NCBI GenBank assembly: GCA_015680685.1 | Contig: MNCI01013909.1 | Coordinates: forward strand, 218,496 to 282,495 | Direction: 5' to 3' | Length of the DNA stretch: 64,000 nt | DNA from: Gnetum montanum | Lineage: Eukaryota > Streptophyta > Gnetopsida > Gnetales > Gnetaceae | Shown: positions 32,869-42,599 of the stretch, in pieces | How positions within the stretch are numbered: the first letter of the stretch is position 1 | How the letters are laid out: every line of letters starts with the position of its first letter | Program-made: the position numbers and the translations under genes | Notes under the pieces: model-generated | The model's database searches: none | The model's input: only the letters and a program-made list of their open reading frames with translations | What the model was told of the DNA's origin: nothing

Positions 32869-35721
32869 ATGGCACCCAAACCAAGGCATCCAAGGGACGA
32901 AGGACCGTCACAACCGAGGCACAAGCACCCACGTATGGGAAGGGGACATGGAATGCAACTACTAGAGTATGCGGAGGGCTCCCATGCAACTGGGCCCTTC
33001 CGCGAACAACTTGATGTGGGTTTTGTCCCCAGATTCCCAAAGAGGAGATTCTTGGCGTGCAATCGCTAGGGGATGAGACGCCTGGGATAGCACCTGGCTT
33101 GAGGTCACATTGACCCAAGCTTGCCTTGATGCTATCACGCCACGCAAGGTGTAACAGACGGTCCTCCAAGAGTTGAATTTTGGACCATTCCTCGAGCATG
33201 CTCAAGAAGATGTGAGATTTCAATTGCAGCACTCTCCAATGTGGCCAATCATCACAACCAATGGTGAGTGGTACTTAGGAGAAACATATCTCTTCTGGAC
33301 TAATCGGCAGCCAGGGTCAAGAGTAAGAACCAAGGACATATATGTCTCTTACTCTTCAGAAGCAATAGCACAAGCTCTGGGGTTGCCCGAAACTAGGGTA
33401 GATGTAGTGGAAATTCCTAAACAAGCCGATCTAGAGGTGAAGGTGCAATGGATCAGAAGGTGCTATGGGGTTGAGTGCAAGGAATTCGGCTCCTTGACCA
33501 TGGTGGAGAGAGTCTATTCAAAGATAGTGTCTTACCATCTGAATCCAACAGTAAGACCAAGCAAAATCACTGCCTTCTCTGCTCGTACATGTGTCACCTT
33601 GAGTGGGAAGTTTTCCATGAGTCTTCCACAGCTATTTTTTTTGGAGATTGAAAAAAGGTTCACAGATAATGAACGTGGAAGACGAGCTCTCCCCTTTCCC
33701 TACCTCATCCGAAAGTTATGCAAATGGGCAAGGATAGCACGATATTCTATCGACATCATCCGGCACACCCCAATTGCCTTGTGGCGAGAAATGATGAAAG
33801 AAAAAACTCCTACCACCACATAGATAGAGGAAGAGTAGCAGCCACCTCCACCACGTGTGCAAACAATGCAGCCAGGCTCACAAACAACAACAACATACAT
33901 CCACGAGATCCGAAAAATGCTCTCAAGTCAGCGAGAGCCATCTGGTAGAACTGGTGGAGGAGATGATCCTTTGGTCTATCGCCATGCCATGAGCCACTTG
34001 GAGCAAGTGGCACAATTAGTTAGCTTTCTTGAAAGGGTAGGGCTAATATTTTCCGCTGCCCAAGCATCCATTCCAACCAGAACAGATCCAAGCATCAGAG
34101 ACGTATCAACTGCAACCCAGCAGTTATTCCCTGAAATCTTGGGGAATGCTGCTACTTTCTCGATACACTTGGAGGATGGTGAGGGGGCGATGGTCCTGGT
34201 GATGTAGCACCAGGGACAAGAAGTTATGGCCGAAGTGGTTGTTGATACCATTGCTACCACTCTCAATGCACCAGCAGCACCTGTACCAAACATCCATGGA
34301 CTACAAGATGTACAGGTGTCTACCAGAACTTCACGTAGCAAGATTGATGCAGCCCAACATAAAGAAATGTTGGACCGACTGGTAGGAATCGGGCAATCGC
34401 TTCCGAATGTCTTCAACCTTTCAAACAACATCATTGCAACCAGTCAGAGTTGCTATCGGCAAGGGGCAAGAGCCTTGTTTTGGAGGGGCAACTCGAAGTC
34501 GCCCAAGCTGCTTACCAACGCTTGGCAATGGAGGTTGCCCAATTAATAGCCCAGTTTGCCGATCCAGCCATCCTCGACCGTGAAATCACTAGAGATGAAG
34601 CTTTTTAATAGCTTCAACTTAAACTTCAGGTTGTTGAGGATGAAAGGGAGACGTCGATCCTAGAGAAGTCCATAGCAGACGCCCGAGCATATCACTTAGA
34701 GAGGAACTTGGTAGAGGTTCGCCAGGAGAACGTGCAGCTGACCACAGAAGTTCATCGCCTATGCAATGTTGGTGCAGAGAACGTGCACATGAAAGATTTT
34801 ATCCACCAACAATAGGAGGAGCTAGCCAGGGTGAACGCAGATATGAGAAGGTTGGCTACTAAGAATCAGAATCTATCAATGGAGGAGGTTTGGGCATTGC
34901 GATAGAAGTCTGCAATCAAAATTGCTGCTTGGAAGAACAAGGCCCTAAATTTTGAAAGAGTCAAAAATCATTACAAGGATCAAGTGGGATTGTAGAAGGA
35001 GGTAAATGAGAAGCACATTCAAGTCGCTAAAGCCTAGATGAACCAAGTGCTCCAGTAGCTCTGAGAAGGAGGCAATGTATGGCCATCCATCTTTGATGGA
35101 TTGAACACCTACAACAAAGCGAAAATCTGCCTAAAGGAGCTGTAAATTGAAGAAATGATAGAATACATGGAGTTAGCCAACCTTAGGTATGCAAACCTTG
35201 CTATGCTCACAGCCAGGAGACCGCGGTCAGGGTTAGAGAAACAAGTGGCTGCCTCGTATTCTCTATAAAAGGGTGAGTTCCAGGTGCACAAGGTAACAAA
35301 ATAGAAGTTGGCAACAGCAAACGCGGAACTTGAGGTCCTCCATACAAGCTTTGAAGGCCAACGTACCATTGTGGAGGACCTGGGCCGAAGAATGAGTGAC
35401 TACTAGTAATTGCAAGCATCAATCTGAGCATTCGATATCGAATGCAAATAGTTCGCAGCCTGGTTTGTCAATTTGAAAGAACTCATTCCGGTGCTGCCTT
35501 GCCCTTGGGAAATTCCAGTTCCAACACACATTGGAGAAGCTGCCTAGACCGTGAATGACCCTAGAAGCAAAGAAGAAAAAATGAGGGTTCTCTTGGAGGA
35601 TTTCCGGCTGTCTCCAGAAGTTGCAGCTGCTACGGTGCTACCGACATCTGTGCCACCACCAATGCATAGGCCAGAGGCTGGAGAAGATCCGTTAGAACCA
35701 CTGCCCCCAGGGACAGTGTGA
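32869..35721 (+). pseudogene. Element B ORF3 (3' accessory protein), degraded
   Basis: Starts MAPKPRHPRDEGPSQPRHKH, basic and Pro-rich. After a frameshift and stop near 33067 the globular domain is well kept for 216 codons (33173-33823): SPMWPIITTNGEWYLGET, VSYSSEAIAQALGLPE, ITAFSARTCVTLSGKF, LPFPYLIRKLCKWARI. A linker follows, then about 800 bp of heptad-like coiled coil (LSMEEV, SAIKIAAWKNKA, KHIQVAKA), interrupted by TAG stops. The C-terminus is Pro-rich (LEPLPPGTV). No signal peptide or transmembrane helix. The domain resembles the uncharacterised plant mobile-element domain of Athila-type 3' ORFs (inference). A DNA-binding or anti-silencing role is my hypothesis. Confidence 0.7.
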
Positions 35722-35952
35722 TCTCCTCTAGCTATTTTGTACATCTTCCTACACTGCAGAGGACCAGCAAGGTGTTCAATTTTTCTATGAACACCACCAT
35801 TTTTGTAATTTTTCCTCCTCTGTAACTCGGGCACTTGGTAAAGTCCTATTGTGTCATGTGTGTGTCATTTATGTGTTTAAATTACGTGTGTTGTAAATAA
35901 GAATCCATACCTTCCAAATTGTAAAGTAACTTGAGGATGAGTTTTTGCTTAG

Positions 35953-35963
35953 TTGTGGGGGTA
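35953..35963 (+). promoter_or_regulatory. Element B 3' polypurine tract
   Basis: TTGTGGGGGTA directly before the TGATGA of the 3' LTR. It is preceded by the conserved AACTTGAGGATGAGTTTT, found before all 3' LTRs. Confidence 0.8.
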
Positions 35964-36917
35964 TGATGAAGTGTCAAAAGTCAATGTGTCGACTAGGCTG
36001 CGTATATGGGGCCGAGTATATGCGGTCGCGTCAACGTGGGCTCGTCGACGTAGCCACCCTACGTTGACGTGGCCCCATTTCCACAGCCACCCTTCCTAGC
36101 CTATAAATATGAGGGCCTTCCACCTCATTTAGGCATCTTTTTGAGTAGTTTTAGCAAGGCCCTCATATTTATAGGCTAGGAAGGGTGGCTCCCGCAAGAG
36201 ATAGAATATTTTCCAAGTGCCCGCAGTAGGTGTATGAAAAGCGATCGGATCTTTATTCGAGTGTTGATGTATCTAAGCCCATTGGCGTGATGGAAATAAA
36301 GATGAACTATTCATGCAATCCTTGCAGCATTTGGACTTAGTTATTTCATGCATTTAATAGTTTTACATGTTTATGGTTTATTAATTACTTGTTGATGCTT
36401 TACTAGTTACTTGTTGATTAATTATGTTTTTATTATTATAATTGCAATCATTATTGTTCATTCATAGTTCATTAAAGACATAAGTAAGACCATATCGAAC
36501 GTAATCCAAACACTTGGTAAGCCCAGCGACGCTTAACGTCTGGTAACCCAGCAGTGTTAGGAAATGCTCAGAATGTGCTTGGAAGATGGGACCGGATACT
36601 TATGCTAGGAGTAATTAGAATCTAAACTAGGATACTTAGAGATTAGATTATAGTTTATTCCTTACCTTCCATACTTCAATTAGTCACTGAAAAAGATAAT
36701 TAAAAGATATAAAAATCATTAGCCTTAGTCTCACTTAACCAATGTAAACAGAGCTTCACAAGTGAGATTAGGATGACAACGATCGTTCTAACACAAGGTT
36801 TCACTGGTTAGAAGTCCGGTGTATGTTAAGTGCTTACAATCTGCGGATTTCGACCGAGTCGCATGTGAATGCTCATGATTTGTCTGGTTGGATGTAGGGA
36901 TACCTAGCCGCTTATCA
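35964..36917 (+). repeat. Element B 3' LTR (954 bp)
   Basis: Same structure as the 5' LTR. It ends CTTATCA where the 5' copy has CTCATCA. It is longer because of an inverted-repeat replacement just after the TATA box, annotated separately. Confidence 0.92.
36085..36190. repeat. 35-bp perfect inverted repeat around the LTR TATA box
   Basis: The arm 36085-36119 contains the TATA box (CCTATAAATATGAGGG). The arm 36156-36190 is its exact reverse complement, with a 36-bp spacer. The 5' LTR lacks the second arm and has ordinary sequence there. A template switch during synthesis or repair would explain it. Confidence 0.95.
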
Positions 36918-36922
36918 CCAGG

Positions 36923-37740
36923 GCACAATGAATCTTGAGTGTAGGACGTGAGTAATGTGTCATTAGCTCGTCGCTCCAAAATCAAGATCAAGTCCATTCC
37001 TTCGATTAGTGACATTTCATTGCTTCATCCAATGATGGACAACCATAAGAGCATCATGACAACAAGGCGTACGATCACTTGGCTTTTTGTGCAAGGGAGG
37101 AGTGATTTGGAATTTCTTTGTGGCATACTTTTTGCTTGGCCGCTTTGGTACACTCTCTTTCCTCTTTTTTTTGATGTGTAATCTAGAGAAGCTGCCTACC
37201 TGCAGGCATGGGTGTATGTCTTTCTAGTGAGATCCCCAAAATAGCATCGAGTTTCTATTGAGTGCCTTTATCACTCTTACTCTCATTTTTCATTAGATCT
37301 ACAAGGATGTTAGTACAACCAAGCTACATGATAGCACCTACAAAGGTCACCAAAGAGAATCCACAAGTCCCCTTGATGTCACACCTTGGCCATTCCTTCT
37401 TAGTCCATCATTCTTCACTTTGGGCATCATGAGCACAAAATTACTTTTAAGTTTTCATGATGGCAAGAATATCATCATACCCAGAGTAGAACCTCTTATT
37501 AATAGAATGGGTGGGTGAATGTTGTGGGCTCATTATCCAAATAATTAATCACTTGAGACTTGATAGCATAGAACAACACTTCAACCAATGGGTCACATGA
37601 GTGTTTTATTCATAGATGAGATTACGCATAAAAAGATAAAATAGTAAATTAGAAATGAAAAACTAGAAAAAAAAAACTGGAAAAAAAATTGTAAAATTAA
37701 AGAAAAGAAAAAATATTTACTTATTCTACTTGTTAGAATG
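36923..37740 (-). other. Element C spacer, gag-proximal part
   Basis: Minus-strand continuation of element C right of the B insertion. On the minus strand it opens with TTATGGGGGATATCC (internal purine tract, about 37745) and a T-rich block, then about 600 bp of unassigned sequence. No reliable protein homology seen. Confidence 0.4.
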
Positions 37741-37829
37741 GAGGATATCCCCCATAACTAAATAGTTAAGCATGTCTAGAATTAATACATGGAAAATGTG
37801 GATCCATGCATGTTGGAAATGTTGGGGAT

Positions 37830-39768
37830 CAATCATATCCAAACCACCAAGTGTCTTTTGAGGTGGTGGTAGGAATATACCCAAATTTGGGTTCACACAC
37901 TTGATTGTAGTAGGCATAGTGGGGTAGATTATAAGATGTGGTCATGTGATAAGGAGCTGATCCACTATGGCACCCGTGACTGTAAGATGGTATGCAAGGA
38001 TCAATATGTCTCTTTATGTGGTTATATTCATTGGGCTGCATAGTTGTTGGAGTGTTGATTGGTGGCCTTGATAAGGTAACAGAAGGTGTTGGGTTCGAAG
38101 AGAAAGATGCACCACAGTGTTGAACTTGTGTTGAGTGGGAGGATGTAGTGGTCTCGGAACTATCCCTTTCTATGGTCATTTCTAAAGAAGGGACACCTTT
38201 GATGTTGTGGAGGATTCCCATTACGGTTGACAGTAGCAACACAAGTAACGCTTGTGGGTTGATGCTGTGGTGCAAGTCCTTTTGGCACAATTGGTGGTGA
38301 TGTAGAAGGAGGTGAAGGATGAGAATATTGAGGGTAAGGAGAAGTGCAAAGAACATGAGGTGGTGATCCTCTTGGAGAGGACATGGGCTAATAGTGCTTA
38401 GGAGAATGATAATGATGTGGTGAGATAGAGGATGTTGACCTAGTTGGGGAAACAAGATGTTGAACATAATAAGCGCTTGGGTTTGGATGGTAGGAAGGGT
38501 GTGACCAGTTTGACAGTGGCCTCCCCCACGACTGGGGTTTTTTCCACCATGGTTGAACATGGTATTTTTGTACAAACTTTGGATTAACATTCTTCCCCAA
38601 TGCTCATGTAAATGTGACAAAATTGGGCATTGACCTTTGGGATGATCGTACAGGAAAACGTTACATTGATATGTATGATTAGCAGTTGAGTTCTTATCTT
38701 TATTCTCTTCAACCCTTCTTTCCAATTGTTTAGTGGTGTTTTTTCCTATTTCTTGGTTCGTCATGGTTCTAACTTTAATAGTGTTGGCATATTATCCACA
38801 TTTTTCATGTATCCATTTCATCATCTTATTGATCTTTGCCTCAATTTCATCTAGTGATTGCAGTATTGGCAAAGATGATTCCACCTCCTTGGGGTGAGTT
38901 GATTTCTCCTCTTCATGATCATGGACCTTTACTAATTCGAGATTTTGGTCCTGTTGAGAGGTTTCGACATTCTCCCATTTAGCCATTTCTCCTTCTTATT
39001 TTGCTATCTACTTAATAAGCTCCTGGAATTGGTGGGTTTGTAGCTCGTATAGTTGAGCTCGGGCATACATCCCTAGGGTCTCCCTTGTTTCATTACGGAG
39101 CCCATCCATGATGTGGTAAATTAGCCTTTCCTTAGAGAATTCATGGCCTGGGAAATTGTTTAACAATGAATAGTCTCTTTCTAAGGCCATGTCCAAGGGT
39201 TCATGTTGCCCTTGTTTCCATTCTTGGATTTCTCTCCTCAAGGCTGACACTCTTGCGTAGGTTCGATATCTTTCATTAAAGAGTTTACCATTGTTGGCCA
39301 ACGTCGAATTGATTTTGGTCTTAAGGACCTATATTATACTTTTGCTTGGCCAATGAGTGTAATAGGAAAGAGCTTAATTTTTTGCCACCCATTATCAATA
39401 TTGTTCCATACACAGGCATCATGGAAGGCTTGTAAATGATGTTGCAGATCTAAATCATAGCCTCCTAAAAACTTGGGAAAGTTGTTTAAATTAAGCCTGG
39501 GTAGACGGCTTTCCTTGCGATGCCTACAGGATATTCGAATAGCCTCTTGTATATGCAGTAGGCTCTTAGTGGCCAGTAGGGATTCATCGTCACTAGGTAG
39601 GTTATGGAATCGTGAATTGGGATGATGTTGTCTTTGTTTATGTACATAGGATACCCTTGCATTATATTGAGTACTCCAAACTTCATCTTCATCATTGTAT
39701 AATTCATTGGTTCTCCAATGAATTGCCTTACTGGTTGTTGCATTGTCATAGTCTTGTGAGAGAGACAT
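37830..39768 (-). pseudogene. Element C gag (degraded)
   Basis: Minus strand, start MSLSQDYDNATTSK at 39768. Capsid-like core: NNFPKFLGGYDLDLQHHLQA, then LFNERYRTYARVSALRREI and PLDMALERDYSLL. The zinc-knuckle-like CNVFLYDHPKGQC has lost the second Cys. A Pro/His/Ser-rich tail and QVCEPKF follow. Long open stretches remain (311, 154 and 97 codons). As in A, the N-terminal HPDEY domain of B, D and F is missing. Confidence 0.75.
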
Positions 39769-39880
39769 TGTTATGAATTGTGTGTGACTTATTTGCAATT
39801 ACTTCTTTCTGAAAGATATATCGCGAATACTTTGTTACAGCTATCTTGTATGATATAACTAATCTAGATAACTAGCACCA

Positions 39881-39898
39881 TCCTTGGCAACAACACCA
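39881..39898 (-). promoter_or_regulatory. Element C primer binding site, tRNA-Asp type
   Basis: Minus strand TGGTGTTGTTGCCAAGGA: five differences from the tRNA-Asp complement, all C to T or G to A. Confidence 0.75.
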
Positions 39899-39899
39899 A

Positions 39900-40795
39900 T
39901 GATGAGTGGCTAGGTACCCCTACACTCAACCATACGAATATGAGCATTCACACACGATCTAGTCAAACTTTGTAGATGGGCTAGTTGTGGTATCTAGATA
40001 GTTACACGTTGATCGTAGTTCACTATCTTCCCACCTGGACTAGTATTTGCTTTGTCACGTATGGTTTAGTTCAGAGTGAGGTGTATGATGTGGGCCTAAA
40101 CTAGTGCTACTCCTAGAGGCAATGGAAAATAACTTTGTTTTAAGCTAAGAGGGAGTGGAAGAAGAGAATCTAAGCTAGCCTAAGTGTAATGAGCATCCAT
40201 CCTTAATCATCCGTATACATCTTGGACCTTGTGTACTACTTCTAGGATTACCAAGCATATATTACTTGAGCGCTCCTAGATACGCTACCGAGTTAACAAG
40301 TAGTCACACGTAAATGCTTGTGATTAAGTTGTACTCATTCCGTGTTTAATAACAGGGATAGTAAAGGAAGGTAAAGAAACATTAACTAAGAAAGCAATAA
40401 ATAACAATAACAATTAAGCAAATAAAACTAAGTGAATGCTGCAATGATGGAGTAATCTTGATCTCTGTTGCCAGTCATGTGCGTGTCCAAGTACATCACA
40501 CAGATAAAGATTCTGTACAATTACAATCATCACACTATGAGCATGCACTGAATGAACAAAAAGACTCTACTTCTATATTGACCTACTAACTTACTAACAC
40601 CCCTTCTTATGCATCCAAAGGTGTATTTATAGGCTTACACAGGAGTTGTGATATCATGTATCCGATATCGTTATCCAGGCCACGATATCGCGTACCCGAT
40701 ATCGAGGGTCCAATGTCAAGGATTTGATATCAAGGGTCCGATGTCAAGGGTTCGATATCAGCACCTAGCAAACCATGATTCATCAAGCTTCAACA
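39900..40795 (-). repeat. Element C 5' LTR (896 bp)
   Basis: On the minus strand it starts TGATGAATCATGG and ends CCACTCATCA. U3 cores start at 40684, 40698, 40712, 40726, 40740 and 40754 (exact 14-bp steps), plus 40650 and 40664. That is two fewer 14-bp units than in the partner LTR. Confidence 0.88.
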
Positions 40796-41140
40796 ACAAA
40801 TGAATGATATTAGAAAAAAACTTGAAGTTGCCTCTATATCAGTACAAGAATGATATCTTAGATGATTTGGGTATGTCCAAAGAAATTAAATAATAAGCCT
40901 ATTAAAGAAGGTTGCTATATCTTTATTTCAAGAGAGCTATCGAAAGGAAGACCAATAAAAGAAACATGGGAAAGAATAAATGAAAATTATTTGAAGAAAT
41001 TGCAAATAAATAAATATCTAATTCTTCATACAGGTGAATGACAATAAAAAAAATCATGTAGTTGATCCCATTTTGTTTAGACAAGGCTATGATGCTGATG
41101 ACGACATGACGTGTATAAGCATTTATATAGTAAATTGTGG
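40796..41140 (+). mobile_element. LINE copy 3, right part
   Basis: Broken frames give NDIRKKLEVASISV, a degraded LRWFGYVQR, RKGRPIKETWERI and a tail ending WDKA-like and MMLMTT. This is the C-terminal part of the LINE reverse transcriptase ORF. About 35 codons between KTTI at the left edge and NDIR here are missing. Confidence 0.65.
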
Positions 41141-41493
41141 AGGCCATATTCATGGATTTTCATTTAAAAAAATTAGTTTAACCTTATGATAAATTTTATT
41201 TTAGCTTTAAGTTATAAGGGGAGAATAATATCATTCAGACATGTACACATGGATAATAGAACATTATCGTCATTACCACCATTTCAGTTTCTTCTTTATT
41301 ATTCCCCAATATGTTCTTTTTTTTTTGGACCTTATTGCATGTTATCCTATTTGTACTATGTTTTGTTTCTATCTCAAACTTCTATCAGCCCTCCTCAAAC
41401 TCATGTTCTATAGGTTATGACTCTATTTTTTGCATCTTTTGTTGGATGTTTTCTTTTCTTGGTATATTGGTTTTGTGGGTGTGAAATGATATT
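41141..41493 (+). repeat. T-rich dispersed repeat, copy 2, and spacer
   Basis: 41270-41430 resembles 20590-20830 (see there). The remainder is AT-rich. The last five bases, ATATT, are the left target duplication of element D. Confidence 0.35.
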
Positions 41494-42416
41494 TGATGAG
41501 TCATGGTTGGCTATGTCAATAAGGCCCCATTGACAAGGCCTCATCAACTAAGCCTCGTTGACTAGGCCCCATCGACACAGGGTATGTTCTTGCTTATAAA
41601 TATGCACTCATCAGCCACATTTATGGTAAGAGATTCATAGCAATAGTAGAGCTCTTGTAGTTTTTTCATTCAAAAGTTAGAATATTTTCCTGAGTGCTTG
41701 TAGCAAGAGTCATTTAGTGAATATTTTCTCGAGTGCGTGCAGTAGGACTCATTCAGTGTACGGATCTTTATTTGAGCATTGTTGTACCTCATAGTGTGTA
41801 CTGCAATAAAGATAAGCTTCTTGATAAACCTTGCTACATTATGGATAGTTTGGTTGTTTTATTCATGCATTTAATATTTTCAATTATTTATTTAACGTTT
41901 TCTAGTAATTAAGCTAATTAAGCTAACTAAGCAAGATAAGTTAGATAGATTGAATACATAAGTATGACCGCTTTAAGCATAACACATATTTTCTTGGCAA
42001 TCCCAGCAGCATTATTGCTTAGTATGCCTAGTAGCGTAGCACTTGGTAACCTAGTAATGGATACGTGGGTTCAAGACATGTATGGAAAGTAAGACTGGAT
42101 GCTTATGTTAGGACTAGTTAGAGATTGGTTAGTTAGTTAAATCAAATTATTTATTAAATTACCTTTTCTCTCTCTTCAAGCTCCAAAGAACATAAAACAT
42201 AAAATGATAAAAATAATATGCCTTAATTACACTTAACCATACCTTTGTACTTCACAAGTGTAATTGGAAAGACAACGAACAACTGTTAGGGTGAAATTCA
42301 CTTCTTAGAAGACTAGTGCAACAAAAACTAAAGAGTCCATAGAATTCGACTGGATCATGCATGGGTGCTCTGTGATTCACATGGTTGGGCATAGGGGTAT
42401 CCTTCATTGCTCATCA
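41494..42416 (+). repeat. Element D 5' LTR (923 bp)
   Basis: TGATGAGTCATGG...GCTCATCA. TATA box TTATAAATA near 41594; CAATAAAG near 41805. Confidence 0.9.
41508..41577 (+). promoter_or_regulatory. U3 motif array of element D
   Basis: Four 14-bp units lie end to end from 41522 to 41577 (AGGCCCCATTGACA, AGGCCTCATCAACT, AAGCCTCGTTGACT, AGGCCCCATCGACA). A diverged fifth precedes them. The array stops about 17 bp before the TATA box. The 3' LTR keeps only about three units. Confidence 0.8.
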
Positions 42417-42417
42417 T

Positions 42418-42435
42418 TGGCATTGTTGTCAAGGA
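42418..42435 (+). promoter_or_regulatory. Element D primer binding site, tRNA-Asp type
   Basis: TGGCATTGTTGTCAAGGA, six transitions away from the tRNA-Asp complement. Recognised mainly by position. Confidence 0.7.
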
Positions 42436-42599
42436 CTCTATTTGTTTAAATGTATGCTATCTAGGTTTAGTGGATATCATTAATATCATTGGATGAACTC
42501 CAAGGTTGATATCATTTCCATATTTCATAATTACAAAAGCACATTGATATTTTAATTATTTTGTAAAAAGTTTTCTTCTCACAGGAGAAATGATAGGAA

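Larger units (their letters stand above)
23611..36917 (+). mobile_element. Element B: full-length Ty3/gypsy (Athila/Tat-like) with ORF3
   Basis: 13,307 bp with a perfect 5-bp target duplication CCAGG (23606-23610 and 36918-36922). Order: LTR, primer site, gag, protease, reverse transcriptase, RNase H, integrase, internal purine tract, T-rich block, 1.4 kb spacer, internal promoter-like array, candidate intron, ORF3, purine tract, LTR. The integrase ends with a GPY/F-like module and has no chromodomain, which excludes chromoviruses. All large frames have stops or frameshifts, so it is not active. It is the youngest-looking of the nested layers at this site, since it interrupts C. Confidence 0.92.
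21578..40795 (-). mobile_element. Element C: non-autonomous Ty3/gypsy, split by element B
   Basis: Minus-strand element. Its 5' LTR is at 39900-40795 and its 3' LTR at 21578-22490. After subtracting element B and its target duplication it is about 5.9 kb. It contains the primer site, gag, internal purine tract, spacer and the ends of ORF3, but no protease, reverse transcriptase, RNase H or integrase. The gag-to-spacer junction (QVCEPKFGYIPTTTSKDTWW) parallels element A (QVCEQQPDYVAATKLEDT), showing a shared deletion. About 29 bp of the outer end of the 3' LTR are missing, along with some LINE sequence, so no target duplication can be read. Confidence 0.8.

Noticed and set aside
33173-33823. 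Retroviral envelope protein
   Set aside because: No signal peptide, transmembrane helix or glycoprotein-like Cys pattern; the remainder is coiled coil.
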